Below, piece by piece: positions 1-11,299 of a stretch of 64,000 bases of DNA. How positions within the stretch are numbered: position 1 is the stretch's first letter; each line of letters starts with the position of its first letter. The stretch is taken from assembly GCF_032884065.1 (NCBI RefSeq), contig NC_088867.1, positions 45,447,453 through 45,511,452 on the forward strand. Reading direction: 5' to 3'. The stretch comes from Artemia franciscana (taxonomy: Eukaryota > Arthropoda > Branchiopoda > Anostraca > Artemiidae). The notes below the pieces were generated by a model that was not told the DNA's origin, did not search any database, and saw only the letters and a program-made list of their open reading frames with translations. The position numbers and the translations under genes were made by a program.

Positions 1-885
1 ATGCAAATAAATTTCCTAAATTAAAAAAAAAAGATTGAAATGGCTCCAAATTCTACTCAAATAACAGGAATTACATTTTCATAACTAAAGGCAGAGAAAA
101 AGCAACTAATAACTGAAAATTAAGGTAAAATGTTGTTTTGTCAAAATTTCTATTGGTATAGACCTGTCATGTAGGCAAATTTCAGGGCCCTCTAGTGGGA
201 GAAGGAGTGGAGGTGGGTACTTTAATATACCTTCCCAGGACATAATTTAGCCTGTAGACCTATCCCTGAAAGTTTCATCTCAACCCAAACTCTTTCCAAG
301 ATAGCAAGAAGTCAATTAACTGGAGTTTTACCAAATAAAACTTTCAGGGATAGGTTTACAGGCAAAATTATGTCCCAGGAAAGTATTTTGAACTACCTAA
401 CTTCACTCTCTTTGCCTCTAGAGGGTCCTAACCTTTGATGACCTTTAAAAATATACGTGTTAGAAAGGTGAAACCTTGCAAAATAGATCTGCTGCTTGAA
501 TGAAGCACAATAAAATTGTTTTCAGCTTCACATTGCTCAATCCCATTTATAAGGTTTAAAGATATGCTAATATATTTCCTTAATTTTGAAGAAAAAAATT
601 TTGATATGGCTCAGAATTCTACTGAAATAACAGAACTAAAGGCAGAGAAAAAGCAACTGGTAGCTGAAAATTTATGTAAAAAAGTGTTTTGTCAAAATTT
701 CAATAGGTATTGACCTGTCATGTAGGCAAATTTTAGGGCCCTCTAGAGGGGGAAGGAGTTTATATGGGTACTTTAAAATACCTTCCTGGGATATACTTTA
801 GCCTGTAGACCCATCCCTAAAAGTTTCATTTTTTTAACGTAACCCCTTTCCAAGATAGTAAGAAGTCACTAAACTAGAATTTTAC
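1..885. repeat. Dispersed repeat, direct copies with an inverted piece
   Basis: Bases about 30-335 recur as a direct copy at about 585-885. Shared landmarks are a 'gacctgtcatgtaggcaaa' block, an 'agggccctctag' block and a 'tttccaagatag' block. Between them, about 336-430 carries part of the same sequence inverted. The family appears again in both orientations at 35990-36730. No coding capacity is visible. It is probably a noncoding mobile element or its relic, but I cannot define its ends. Confidence 0.6.
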
Positions 886-939
886 CAGTACTGGTTTGTC
901 ATGATTAAGTTAAAGAATCTTAAATTTTGACTAAATGTC

Positions 940-2035
940 TAAATATATGTTTTTATCAAATTGGGATTGGTTGGATCAATACAGCAGATGACCCAATAAA
1001 TGATGACCAAAGGCTGCATATTGTCTTTGACACATTAGAAAGTTTGGGAACTGCATGTACCTTCTTCTTGCCTCTAATAACTGTTTCTTTGCAATTGTAC
1101 ATTCATTGTTCCACTGAAAACTCAGTTTACAGTGACTAGGAACTCTTTCACTATTTAGTCAGTTCTTGTGCAATTCCTAGGAGTGAATTTTGAAATGTCT
1201 TTATTTTCCCATTGACATCTTCATAACAGTTCACTTGTGACTTGACGTCTGTTTCTTGTAATTAATTCTTAAAAGCTTCCCAGTTAATTTTCTTCAAATT
1301 AACTTTATTATGTTCTTCATAATTTGTGTATATACTATTATCTAGAGAAATCTCTACCAAAATGGGAAAATGATCACTATATTGGGTAGATTCCTTATCA
1401 CTTATTATTGAAACTTTTGGAGTGAAATGATGAAGCTTCTAATGAAGCTGACCCTATGGTCACTGATCTTCCTGTTCCGCTATTGATTCTAGTTGGGAAA
1501 TCCTTTGGGGTAACCAGGCAGATATCTGATGTTTTAATTAAAAATTCAAGGATTGTTTTTTCATTTCTGTTATCATTTCCACATCCACACCAAAGACCAT
1601 TTTGCACATTTAAATCTCCTATAATGAATAGTTTCTCCCCTCCAGGCACTGTATCTCTAATTTTCATGGTCACTTCAGAGTAAGTTACTGTCTGGTATAT
1701 TAGTATTGAATATATTCAGCTTTACTTTATTTTTAAGATTTAGTTTGCATCCATCAACCTCCATTTGATAACCCTCCTGCATTGACAAATAAATTGTGAT
1801 ATAATTGATGTTCTTATTAATTCCAATAATCACCCCACCTCTCTCTTTATTCCATCTATCTAATCCTGCTATTTTATAATCTCTGAATGATGGATTTATA
1901 TATAGCTTCAATAATAATTAATAGTTCAATTATTATTAATAGTTCGGGTATTAATCTCCATAAATATCTGCAGTGCCTTCTTTTCAGTATTAATCCAAAG
2001 GAATTTATTATTTTTTAGTATTTGCTATGTACCTG
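940..2035 (-). pseudogene. LINE endonuclease fragment (APE-type non-LTR retrotransposon)
   Basis: Read on the minus strand, this stretch follows the N-terminal half of an APE-type LINE ORF2. A segment containing NKFLWINTEKKALQIFMEIN lies at about 2035-1950. YINPSFRDYKIAGLDRWN follows near 1905. The endonuclease motif GDLN is at about 1610, a PKDFPTRIN..TGRS segment at about 1500, and YSDHFPI at about 1380. A linker with WNNEC and ARRRY lies at about 1100-1050. In the family this nuclease nicks target DNA to prime reverse transcription. Frame changes (near 1675) and stops show it is dead. No reverse transcriptase follows, so the copy is truncated. The exact LINE clade cannot be told by eye. 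Confidence 0.8.
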
Positions 2036-2352
2036 TTATTTGAACTGATATTTTTTTACTAATTATTTTTTAAGTATTCTTGTTGGTTTTTCTTTATAAT
2101 TTTTTCGTATCGTTTATGTAATAAACAGAAACCGTAGGGCTTTTGGAGAGGGAAGGTATTAAAAAACATTATTCACTGAAATCTACAGAATAGATTTCGT
2201 GTATTTTGCATTTTGCATTTTGCAGTTGTGAATTTTGGCGTATTTTTTTTAAAGATTATCCTCGAGGGTCGTTAAATCGCGTTGAAGGAATACATCACCG
2301 TTCTATCCCCCTGTTTTGCCATTTCCTTTGAGTAGTAATTTACTTTTTTCAG
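2036..2352. other. No gene seen; ends in a splice-acceptor-like tract
   Basis: This is AT-rich sequence without a recognisable frame. Its last bases form a pyrimidine-rich tract ending in AG at 2351-2352, just before the exon-like stretch that follows. Confidence 0.4.
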
Positions 2353-2549
2353 GAAAGATTATTCATATCGAGAGAATGATGAAGAGCCTAGCTCAAATGT
2401 AAATCCGGATGTGCTTGATTGCAAATTTCGCTTTTACTGCTGCAAATCAAAAAGCTGGGAAACTCATTGAAGGCAAGCCGGCTGTCCTATCAACCCCAGT
2501 TATGAAGAATATTTTAACTGAACGTAATGTAGGAAAGGGTGCAGGATCG
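2353..2549 (+). pseudogene. Exon-like stretch of an unrecognised gene
   Basis: The stretch is bounded by a good 3' splice site (pyrimidine tract plus AG at 2351-2352) and a GTAAGA donor at 2550. Inside, one frame reads KDYSYRENDEEPSSNVNPDVL. After a one-base slip near 2415-2425 the frame continues as ANFAFTAANQKAGKLIEGKP and ends ERNVGKGAGS at the donor. The composition looks like real protein, unlike the surrounding repeats. I do not recognise the family. The slip suggests a decayed exon or a one-base sequence error. Confidence 0.4.
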
Positions 2550-2628
2550 GTAAGATCATAAGACTAGAAAAATTCAGTGTTTTTTTTTAGTTTGCCGTTG
2601 AAAGGAAATTAAGAAAGTTGAAATTGTG

Positions 2629-2832
2629 GTTCATGGCTGCACAAGTAATCAGAGAGGATGTTCCCGTGATATGAGTGGAAACTAATAAAAGGTGTCTCAG
2701 TAAAAACACCATCTTTCATTGCTAAACAAGGTCCTGAAGCTCCTCTTTTTAATTTTTATCTCGGTAAAGACTGCATATCCGTTCAACCAAAGGATGGTTC
2801 ATGGCTGCACAAGTAATCAGAGGGGATGTTAG
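2629..2832 (+). other. Coding-like stretch flanked by a 35-bp direct repeat
   Basis: Bases 2691-2813 read openly as a ~40-residue tail containing KTPSFIAKQGPEAPLFNFYL and ending GSWLHK before a stop. A ~35-bp sequence (ggttcatggctgcacaagta...) occurs at about 2629-2663 and again at 2795-2830, so part of this stretch has been locally duplicated. It may be the next exon of the gene hinted at by 2353-2549, but I see no in-phase acceptor. No function is assigned. Confidence 0.3.
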
Positions 2833-3153
2833 GCAACACTCTATTTTGTTTTCTGCTACACACCCAGCTTTTTCATTACTTATTTCTCATAATTTCTGTT
2901 GATTTTTTTTTCTATTTTGCTATTACTTTTTCGTTATGGGTAGTATCGTATTTAGAACCTTCTTTATGGATATTTTTCTTTATTGGTATATCAAGTATTA
3001 TTATACCCGACTTATATTAATAATAGATCCCCAGTTAGCCATCTTTATGGATCTTTTGGTTTCTTCTCTGTTGACTGAAATCATTTTATTGTCATTTTTA
3101 ATGTTTGCTGCAATAATGTTTTTGGACAACTTTCACTAAATTTCCTAAGATTA
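2833..3153. other. No gene seen
   Basis: T-rich sequence. The short open frames are hydrophobic low-complexity products of T-runs. No repeat boundary or motif is recognised. Confidence 0.4.
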
Positions 3154-4825
3154 TCAAACAGTTCATGGTAACAAACTGTAGTAAGGAGCAATCTGGCTCA
3201 ATAGTAACCGAAACTCTAAAAAACGCAATTTTTAAAACAATAGTTACATCAAAAGAATCGCATTTTAATGCTGATTTTAAATATATAAGTTTCATTAAGT
3301 TTACTTACCCATCAAAAGTTACGAGCCTGAGAAAATTTGCCTTATTTTGGAAAATAGGGGAAAACACCCCCTAAAAGTCATAGAATCTTAACTAAAATCA
3401 CACCATTAGATTCAGCATATCAGAGAACCTTATTGTAGAAGTTTCAAGCTCTTATCTACTAAAATGTGGAATTTTGTTTTATTTGAGAGAATGGATGCCT
3501 GTTGGTTTGTTTGTTTGTTTTTTTTTTGTTTTTTTTAGGGGTGATCGGTTTGACCTAGTTGTCCTAGAATCTTGTGAGAGGGCTCATTCTAACGGAAATG
3601 AAAAGTTCTAGTGCCCTTTTTCAGTGACCAAAAAAATTGGAGGGCACCTAAGCCCCCTCCCACGCTAAATATTTTCCGGAAGTCACCGGATCAAAATTCT
3701 GAGATTGCCATCTTATTCAGCATAGTCGAAAAACCTTATAACTATGTCTTTGCGGACGACTTACTCCCCCACAGTCCCCGTGGGAGGGGCTGCAAGTTAC
3801 AAAGTTTGACCAGTGCTTATATATAGTAATGGTTATTTAGAAGTGTGCAGACGTTTTCAGGGGGATTTTTTGGTTAGGGGGGAAGTTAAAAGAGGGGGAT
3901 ATGTTAGGGGAGCTCTCATTGGAGGAATGTATCATGGGGGAAGAATATTTCCATGAAGGGAGCGCAGGGTTTTCTAGCATTATTTAAAAAAAAACAATGA
4001 AAACATAAAGATGAAAAAGTTTTTTCAACTGAAAGTAAGGAGCAGAATTAAAACCTTAAAACGAACAGAAATTATTACGCATATGATGGGCTCACCTCCT
4101 CCTAATACATCGCTCTTTTCGCTAAAGTATTTTTAGTAATTTCAACTATTTATTCTACCGCGTTTGTGATTCAGGGGTCATTCTTAAGAAATTGGGACAA
4201 AATTTAAGCTTTAGTGTAAACAGCGAGGTACTCACGAGGGGATGAAGCCCTTCATATACGTAATAAAAACATCAGAATACAGAAGTTTGTTACGTAAGCT
4301 AATTTGTAAGTTACGTATATCTTTTACTAATAAAAACATTTGTAAAAAATTAGAAATTCTAGTTGCCTTTTTAAGTTGCCAAAAAACCGGAGGGCGACTA
4401 GGCCTCCTCCCCTGCTCCTTTTTTCTCAAAATCGTTTGATCAAAACTATGAGAAAGCCATTTAGCCAAAAAAATAAATATGCAAATATCGTTTTAAGCAT
4501 TCATCTGCGGAGAGCCAAAATGAAAACGTATTGATTCAAAAACGTTCAGAAACTAAATAAAAAAAAACAAGTTTATTTTACGGAAAGTAAGGAGCGACAT
4601 TAAAACTTAAAACGGACAGAAATTACTTCGTTTGTGAAAGGGGATGCTTCCTCATTAACGCCCCGCTCTTAACGCTAAAGTTTGTTACTATTTAAAAAAG
4701 TAGAGTTAAGAGAAAGAGTCAAAGTTTAACGTAAAGAGCGGGGCATTGATGAGGAAGCAGCCCCTTTCACATACGAAGTAATTTCTGTTCGTTTTAAGTG
4801 TTAATGTAGCTCCTTACTTTCCGTT
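3154..4825 (+). mobile_element. Hairpin-ended noncoding element, copy A
   Basis: One end starts TCAAACAGTTC.TGGTAACAA and the other end is a ~240-bp inverted repeat (4585-4825). The body matches, in order and in the opposite orientation, the element at 57575-59330. Shared blocks include 'gagcctgagaaaatttgc', 'ggctcattctaacggaaatg', 'caagttacaaa.tttgacca' and 'ggggtcattcttaa'. No coding frame exceeds repeat noise. It behaves like a nonautonomous mobile element of about 1.7 kb. Which enzyme moves it is not visible. Confidence 0.65.
4585..4825. repeat. ~240-bp hairpin (inverted repeat) at the element end
   Basis: The left arm 'gaaagtaaggagcgacatta...' is mirrored by '...taatgtagctccttactttc' on the right. 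The inner arm pair is 'gccccgctcttaacgctaaag' and 'ctttaacgtaaagagcgggg'. The same hairpin, variably decayed, recurs at 16636-16926, 17655-17930, 46690-46935 and 57605-57865, and in the second duplication unit. Confidence 0.8.
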
Positions 4826-4969
4826 AATCATCTCATAGTTCTGATTTTTCGTTTGAAATTAGGCCAACATTGCAAGCAGCATTTAGTTTGCATCATACTG
4901 GTCCGAAAGTTTGGATTTTAATCCCAAGAGCTGTGAGAAATTTAATGATGGATTAATTAAGAAAAATTA

Positions 4970-6500
4970 GAAAAAATGCTATTTTTAACTTATGAACAGG
5001 TGATCAGGTCTTAATGAAATTTGATATTTAGAAGGATATCATGTCTCAGAGCTCTTATTTTAAATCCCGACCGGATCTGGTGACATTGGGAGGGGGAAAC
5101 CTAAAATCTTGGAAAACTAGGGATCGGGATGAAACTTGGGTGGAAAAAATAAGCACAAGTGCTAGATACATGATTGACATAACCGGAACGGATCTGCTCT
5201 CATTGGGGTAGTTGGGGGGGGGGGGGGGTAATTCTGAAAAATTAGAAAAAATGAGGTATTTTTAACTTACGAACGGGTGATCGCATCTCAATGAAATTTG
5301 ATATTTAGAAGGATTTTGTGTCTCAAAGCTCTTATTTTAAATCCCGACCGGATCTGGTGACATTGGGGGGAGTTTGGGTTGGGGGAACCTAAAACCATGG
5401 AAAACGCTTAGATTGGAGGGATCGGGGTGAAACATGGTGGGAAAAATAAGCAGAAGTTTTAGATACGTGATTTACATAATTGGAACGGATCCGCTCTATT
5501 GGAGGGGGGGGGGTAATTCGGAAAGATTAGAAAAAATGAGGTATTTTTAACTTATGAAGGAGTGATCGGATCTTCATGAAACTTCATATTTAGAAGGAAC
5601 TCGTAACTCAGATCTCTTATCTTAAATATCAACCGGATCTAGTGTCATTGGGGGGGGGGGGGCAGTTGGGGGGGGGACTGAAAATCTTAGAAAATACTTA
5701 AAGCGGAGAGATCAGGATGAAACTGGATGGGAAGATTAAAAACCTGTGTAAGATACGTGACTGACATAACCGTACCAGATCTGCTCTCTTTGGTGGAGTT
5801 GGGGAGGGGGGGTTAATGTTGAAAATTGGGATATTTGTAACTTACAAAAGGGTGACCAGATCCTAATGAAATTTGATATTTAGAAGGATCTTGGGCTTTA
5901 AAGCTCTAATTTTAAATTCTGACCAGATCCTGTGACATTGGGAGGAGTTGGAGCAGGAAACCGGAATTCGTGGAAAACGTGAAAACTGGGGTATTTTTAT
6001 CTTACGAATAGGTGATCGGATCTTACTGAAATTTGATATTTAGAAGGAATTCATGTCTCAAAGCTCTTACTACAATTCCCGACCAGATCTTTTGACATTG
6101 GGGGAGTTGGAGGGGGAAATCCTGGAAAACACTTGGAGTTTAAGAATTTGGATGAAGCTTGGTGGATAGAATAAGCAAATGTCCTTGATACATGATTAAC
6201 GTGACCGTAATGGATTTGCTCTCTTTGGGGGAGTTGGGGGGGGCGGTTCAGTGATTTGGCGAGTTCGGTGCTTCTGGACTTGCTAGGATGGGGAAAATTG
6301 GCAGGCGTGTCAGGGACCTGCACAAATTGACTTGATAAAGTCGTTTTCCCAAATCCGACCGTCTGGGAGGCAAAAGGGGGAGGAAAGATTAGAAAAAATG
6401 AGGTATTTATAACTTACGAGTGGGTGATCGGATCATAATGAATTTTGATATTTAGAAGGACATCGTTACTCAGAGCTCTTATTTTAAATCCTGACCGGCA
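4970..6500 (+). repeat. Tandem array of ~280-bp units
   Basis: The unit marker 'gtgatcgg..ct.aatgaaatttgatatttagaagg' begins near 4998, 5276, 5558, 5851, 6012 and 6422, so the period is about 280 bp with internal deletions. Each unit carries long G runs ('gttggggggg'), a 'tcttggaaaacactta' block and a 'ggatc.gctctctttgg' block. Related units recur at 9600-10245 and, inverted, at 12060-12460. There is no coding content. The left edge of the large tandem duplication falls inside this array at 5886. Confidence 0.75.
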
Positions 6501-7761
6501 TTAAGCCTCTGATTTTCCTTTTAAATCAATCTATCGATTCTTAGAATTTTGTAAGAGCTCATACCATATGATCTCTTGGCTCTTAGCTCTTCTTGCCTCG
6601 TCACAAGTGCCATATGAGCTCTTAGCTCTTGTTTAATTGTTCTAAACTATCATATACGACGTTTTTTTTTATATACTTTAAATTTCAACAAAGGGTACCG
6701 ACATCTGAAGAATCTTTTGCCAGTACTTGCCTAAGATTCGTCGGCATATCTCAGGTGTCCCCCCCCCCCAAAGGTGAAAGGCTAGTGATGCTCTTGCAGG
6801 TCTATGATTAGAACTAAAAGCACAGAAAAACTAAAGAAAAATTAGTCATATTTTCTTATTATGAACTTCACAGGGGGGGGAGGGGGACTAGGTTTGGAGT
6901 ACTCAGTCGTAATAAGATATAGTTGATAATCATTAATGATGTTTGGTTCCTGGAACACTCCAGACAATTTATGGAACACTCCTGGAAAACTCCATTTTTG
7001 CGCATGCATTGGTAATTACTATCACTTGCAATTTTCAGGGAGTATGATAGGATATAGCTGACTATGGTAAGTATATTATAACGACAGTAGTAAGAAATTC
7101 AGATTGCCGTTTCGAAGGCCTTTGCAGAATTTGAGGATAGGAAGAATCATAGTAAATTGGGGCAAACATAGTTGGAGAATGAACGCAATTATTTAAGGTT
7201 CGTACGCAGAGAGAGGGGATATTTCCTACCTAGTCCTTGCTTTTTTAGTTAATTTACTTTGTTAATACATCATTAAAATTATGGATATTGATTTGTTATG
7301 CCTGTATATATAAAATTGTTAGGACAAAAATTCTCCAAGGATCTACTTGCAAGTCCAGTAGGTTTTGATAACAAATATATGTTACAGTGAGTGTCCGAAA
7401 TCTGGTTAATGTCGACATTCACCGGTGAATGTACGAAATTCTTTTTTCTTTGCTTGGATTTAGTCTGCGCTGCCATTACACTTTTTCAGTCTTATACACG
7501 CTTTGATGGTAAAAGTTTAATTTAGGTTAGGTTATAAAATCCCAGAATAAATATCAGAATCTTAACCTAATCTAACCTATCAGTGATTATTATCAGTAAT
7601 TATTAAGAGATGAATGCAGAGAGAGCTTAGTTCTTCCATTAGTCAATATTCAGGTGTTTGATGCGCTCTTGAGTTTTAACTGTCTAACATTATATTTGCT
7701 TAATTTGTGCTTCACATGGAGTGACTTATTTATAACATTGACTTACATGTGCATATTTTAG
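6501..7761. other. Noncoding; includes an inverted relative of 11870-11960
   Basis: No gene is seen. At 6550-6640 there are several 'agctctt/gagctc' words, and the same material appears inverted near 11880-11960. C and G runs occur near 6760 and 6870. A short 'ttaggttaggtt' at about 7525 is mirrored by 'aacctaatctaacct' at about 7562. Confidence 0.4.
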
Positions 7762-7971
7762 ATACAAAATTCTGATCACAAGCGGAATCGCTCAACATGT
7801 TTTAGATATGTTGGAACAGGGATTACGGACCAAGTCATGGTGACAAATAACGAGAAAGGTTATCAGTTATGTAAAATAAAAGTTAGGTCTGTCTGCATTC
7901 CACAGATTGGCGACAAGTTTGCGTCTTGCCACGGCCAAAAGGGCACATGTGGGATCCAGTGTCGTCAGGAG
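7762..7971 (+). pseudogene. Orphan exon of RNA polymerase II second-largest subunit (RPB2), copy 1
   Basis: Exactly 70 codons lie between an AG acceptor (7760-7761) and a GT donor (7972). Both sites are in phase 0. The frame includes [27 protein letters not shown] and [10 protein letters not shown], the highly conserved hybrid-binding region of RPB2-type subunits near the polymerase active centre. The block that is normally FASRHGQKG reads FASCHGQKG here, and RQED reads RQEV. VRSV.IPQIGD favours Pol II over Pol I or III. No other RPB2 exon is recognisable nearby, so this is an isolated exon. Retained splice sites mean it is not a processed retrocopy. It is most likely a captured or left-over exon and nonfunctional. 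Confidence 0.85.
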
Positions 7972-9342
7972 GTGATTTTTTTTGGTTTTTTGCTCTGAAA
8001 ATTATGGGGTTGGTTCGCGAGAATCAGTGAGATTCAACAAGAAACATTTTTATGTTTGTTTTTTCCTCCCTTAATTAGCTTCGTTTTTTAGCCTAATTTT
8101 AAAGCGAGGGAACCCAATAAAATCAAAAGAACTGTTGCAAGTTTAATTTTAATAAATATTGTAGGTTTAATTCTTATTAATTTTAGAATTGCTGATTAAT
8201 TGTTTAGGTGTGAAGGGGAGGAGTAAGTTTTTTTTTCAAGGACGTGTTTTGTGTTTTTTACTCGTCCCAAACACCCTAATTTCCGTAGTGCGGTAATCTA
8301 TTTTTTGTCAGTACTCGATGGAGATTCAGCTGTTTCCTTATGACCCATTTGTTAATAATAATAATAATAATAATTTAAAAAGAATTTTGGAAAGTACCCA
8401 ACAGCAAGTGGCCGGAATAGTCAAGCGTATTTGAATTCACCTTAAGGAACTTGCCAGCTGTGAATAAGTGAGAAAAATCAGAATGAGTTTCCCACATATT
8501 TTAAGCAAATAAGAACCCCCTGAAGCCTAAAAAAAATTAACTTTCTTATTCATTATTTTATTTAATTGATCTCACAGATTTTCTATTTCCTTTAAGTTTT
8601 CCTTCTCGTTTTGGATAATATTCTGATCTGGGGAACTAATCGAAACGTGTGTTTAAAAATCGCACAAATGGCGGAAGTGTGAGGGTTTTGATCTTGAGTT
8701 GCATCGGATTTTCTAAAAAGTTCCTTGTGGGATATATTTTCTACCACTAGTAAAAAAAATTTTAGAAGTAGTAGCCTCAAAAATTGTAATCCTTTTGAAT
8801 ATACAGCTGTTGGGAGCTAATATTGGCGGTGCACATATGTTTGAATGATATTAATTTGGACCAATTTAATAAAGTTGAGACTGAGCGATCTACCAACTTT
8901 TTTACGCTCTTACATAAAAGGTTTTTTTTCGGGGCCATGTCCTATATATTTATTTATAACCCGCTTACATGAAAAGATAAATAGTGGAATAAACACAAAA
9001 GAAAATCAACAATAACATTAAAACACACACACAAAAATTAAACAACGATAACATTAAATAAATAATTTTAATGAAAAAAACGAATTAAACCATGGCGAGG
9101 CGACAATCGCCAATACGCTGTTTCTAAAATCCTTTTAAAGGTATACTTTCAAGTTAAATGTAAATATTTCTAACTTTCAGTTTTAATTTAAAGAAAATAT
9201 AATTAGTTTAGTGTCCTCAGGTAGCTAATATTAGGTAAATCTCGTCATCTCTATTATTCTATCTTTCAATCTTCACTTCTCTTAGGTAAATCACTCATCC
9301 TCTCTACTTTTCTCTCTTTTACACTTCATGCTGTCACGATTT
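7972..9342. other. Noncoding spacer with an (AAT) microsatellite
   Basis: There is no recognisable gene. (TAA)n lies at 8353-8374. A C/T-rich tract at 9240-9330 leads into the hairpin-ended repeat. Short minus-strand open frames near 8592-8780 are not supported by any motif. Confidence 0.4.
8353..8374. repeat. (AAT)n microsatellite, copy 1
   Basis: About seven AAT units. The same tract is at 21270-21291 in unit 2. Confidence 0.9.
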
Positions 9343-10245
9343 TTATGGCACTTGGTATTAACCAAGTGACATATAGCAATCGCCAATTCTGTCGGTCTGT
9401 CGGTCTGTCTGTCGGTCTGTCTGTCGGTCCCGGTTTCGCTACTTTAGGCACTTCCAGGTAAGCTAGGACGATGAAATTTGGCAGGCGTATCAGTGACATG
9501 ACCAGCTTAAATTAGAAATAGTCTTTTTCCCAGTTTGACCATCTGGGGGGGGGGGGAGTGGGGGCCCGGTTAATTCGTAAAAAATAGAAAAAATGAAGTA
9601 TTTCTAACTTATAAGTGGGGTGATGGGATCTTAATGAAATTTGATGTTTGGAATGATATTATGTCTCAGAGCTCTTATTTTAAATCCCGACCGGATCCGA
9701 AGACATTGGGGGGAGTTGGAGGGGGGGACCTAAAATCTTGGAAAACACTTAGAGTGGAGAGATCGGGATGAAACTTGATGGGAAAAATAAGCACAAGTCC
9801 CAGATACATAATTGACATAATCGGAACGGATCCGCTCTCTTTGGGGTAGTTGGGGGGGGGGTAATTCTGAAAAATGAGGTATTTTTAACTTACGAACGGG
9901 TGATTGGATGTCAATGAAATTTGATGTTTAGAAGGATATCGTGTCTTAGAGCTCTTATTTTAAGGCTTGACCGTATCTGGGGAAAATGGAGGGGGGAGTT
10001 GGGAGGGGAAAACCTAAAACTTGGAAAACACTTAGTGGAGGAATCGGGATGAAACTTGGTGGGAAAAATAAACACAAGCCCTAGATACATGATTGACATA
10101 AAAGGAACGGATCCGCTCTCTTTGGGGTAGTTGGGAGGGGGGTTATTTCTGAAAAATGAGGCATTTTTAACTTACGAACGAGTGATCGGATTTCAATGAA
10201 ATTTGATATTTAGAAGGATATCGTGACACAGAGCTCTTATTTTAA
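9343..10245 (-). mobile_element. Repeat with terminal hairpin, microsatellite and ~280-bp units
   Basis: The end is a 20-nt stem-loop at 9349-9368, CACTTGGT-ATTA-ACCAAGTG. It is followed by a GTCG/GTCT microsatellite (9390-9430), a conserved block with 'aggcacttccaggtaagcta' and 'aatttggcaggcgt', and three ~280-bp units starting near 9613, 9896 and 10177. An inverted relative lies at 11880-12625, and other ends are at 31230-31412 and 34757-34856. A terminal hairpin next to a microsatellite and tandem units resembles nonautonomous Helitron/Helentron-type elements, but I see no decisive terminal motif. Confidence 0.6.
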
Positions 10246-11299
10246 ACCAAAAACAATTGACCCCCCTCCCCTTCCCGCACAAAAAAAGCATACCAAATGT
10301 ATTTGAGCTACTCCAATCCCGTCCAGGTAATAAGAGTCCAGCCTAATGCAGGTTATATTTTAATTACTTATAGTTTTACTGACGAGCAATTCTGATTTTC
10401 ACCTTCTCTTCTTCACTTGGTCAATTGCAATTCCTTTTTTCTAATTGTAGACGTTTCTGTTTTACTCTGGTTTTTACCAGCATTGAGCATGTCTCGTTTG
10501 ACGCATCTAAAGATATTAGCAGCCTTTTTTTCTATCTTTTCTTGTCCTTTTTTTGCTGGCTGGTGTTTAACCCCCCCCCCCAAAAAAAAAAAAACACACG
10601 GTAAATTATCCCCTACGGAAAATACTCTTCTCCTGAAAAAAACGGAAAATACCTCCTCCCCGTGGAAAGTATCATCCCCACGCAGCTGGCTGGTCCCCAA
10701 TCCCCTTGGACTACAAAAAAGGACTAGAAATATCAATTTCTGATGGAATGAGCACATTCTGAAGTTTCTTTGACCTTGAAGTGGAGGTGAGGACAAGAAA
10801 GGGGCAATCCCCCTCCTGTACGCAGTAAATTCTGCTCATATTGGGGTTTAGCGTTATTCTTAACTTCAGAATAACAGTGTAAACCAGAAATCATAAGAGC
10901 GTAGATGTCAATTTCACATTTTTGATGCGTTTTTAAAAGTTTCTTTTGTACCCCCCCCCCCTAACAAATGTTAGAAAATACCCTTTTGCTGGCTTTTTGT
11001 TGGGAAAACTTTTCATGTAGGGGATTACCGGTCTGATGTTAAAAACAATCAGAAATTAGTCTTTATCAAATGAAAGTGCTCAAGAAATATTTTTCACCTG
11101 AGATCGCCCCAAGAAAGTTTCTGGGTGGAATTTTCAGCTAGAATGTAATTGTCTTGGAGGAATTTCACTGGAGGGGGGAATATTTTTTATATGAAAGGAG
11201 CTTTCCACGGTGGAGTTTTTCCGTGGAGGAAGGAATTTTTCATGGAGAGGAGCCAGATTTCCCGGCATTATTTGAGAGCACGATTAAAAATTAAATAAG
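10246..11299. other. Noncoding, C-run and G-rich degenerate motifs
   Basis: Poly-C/poly-A runs lie at 10570-10594 and 10951-10962. Pyrimidine-rich 'ggaaaatacc' words occur near 10610-10680 and G-rich 'gaggaattt' words near 11155-11260. Open frames on both strands overlap each other and run through homopolymers, so I do not support a gene. Confidence 0.4.

Noticed and set aside
3611..4468. Short open frames in the hairpin-ended element
   Set aside because: They fall in different positions in other copies and show no shared protein.
7519..7582. TTAGG-like words suggesting arthropod telomere repeat
   Set aside because: Only about two units, in an inverted arrangement. Not an array.
9390..9430. 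Regularly spaced GTCG/GTCT units considered as a CRISPR-like array
   Set aside because: Four-base microsatellite with no spacers, next to a mobile-element hairpin in a eukaryotic sequence.
10413..10796. Open frames of over 100 codons on both strands
   Set aside because: They overlap each other, run through poly-C/poly-A tracts, and shift between the two duplication units with homopolymer length.
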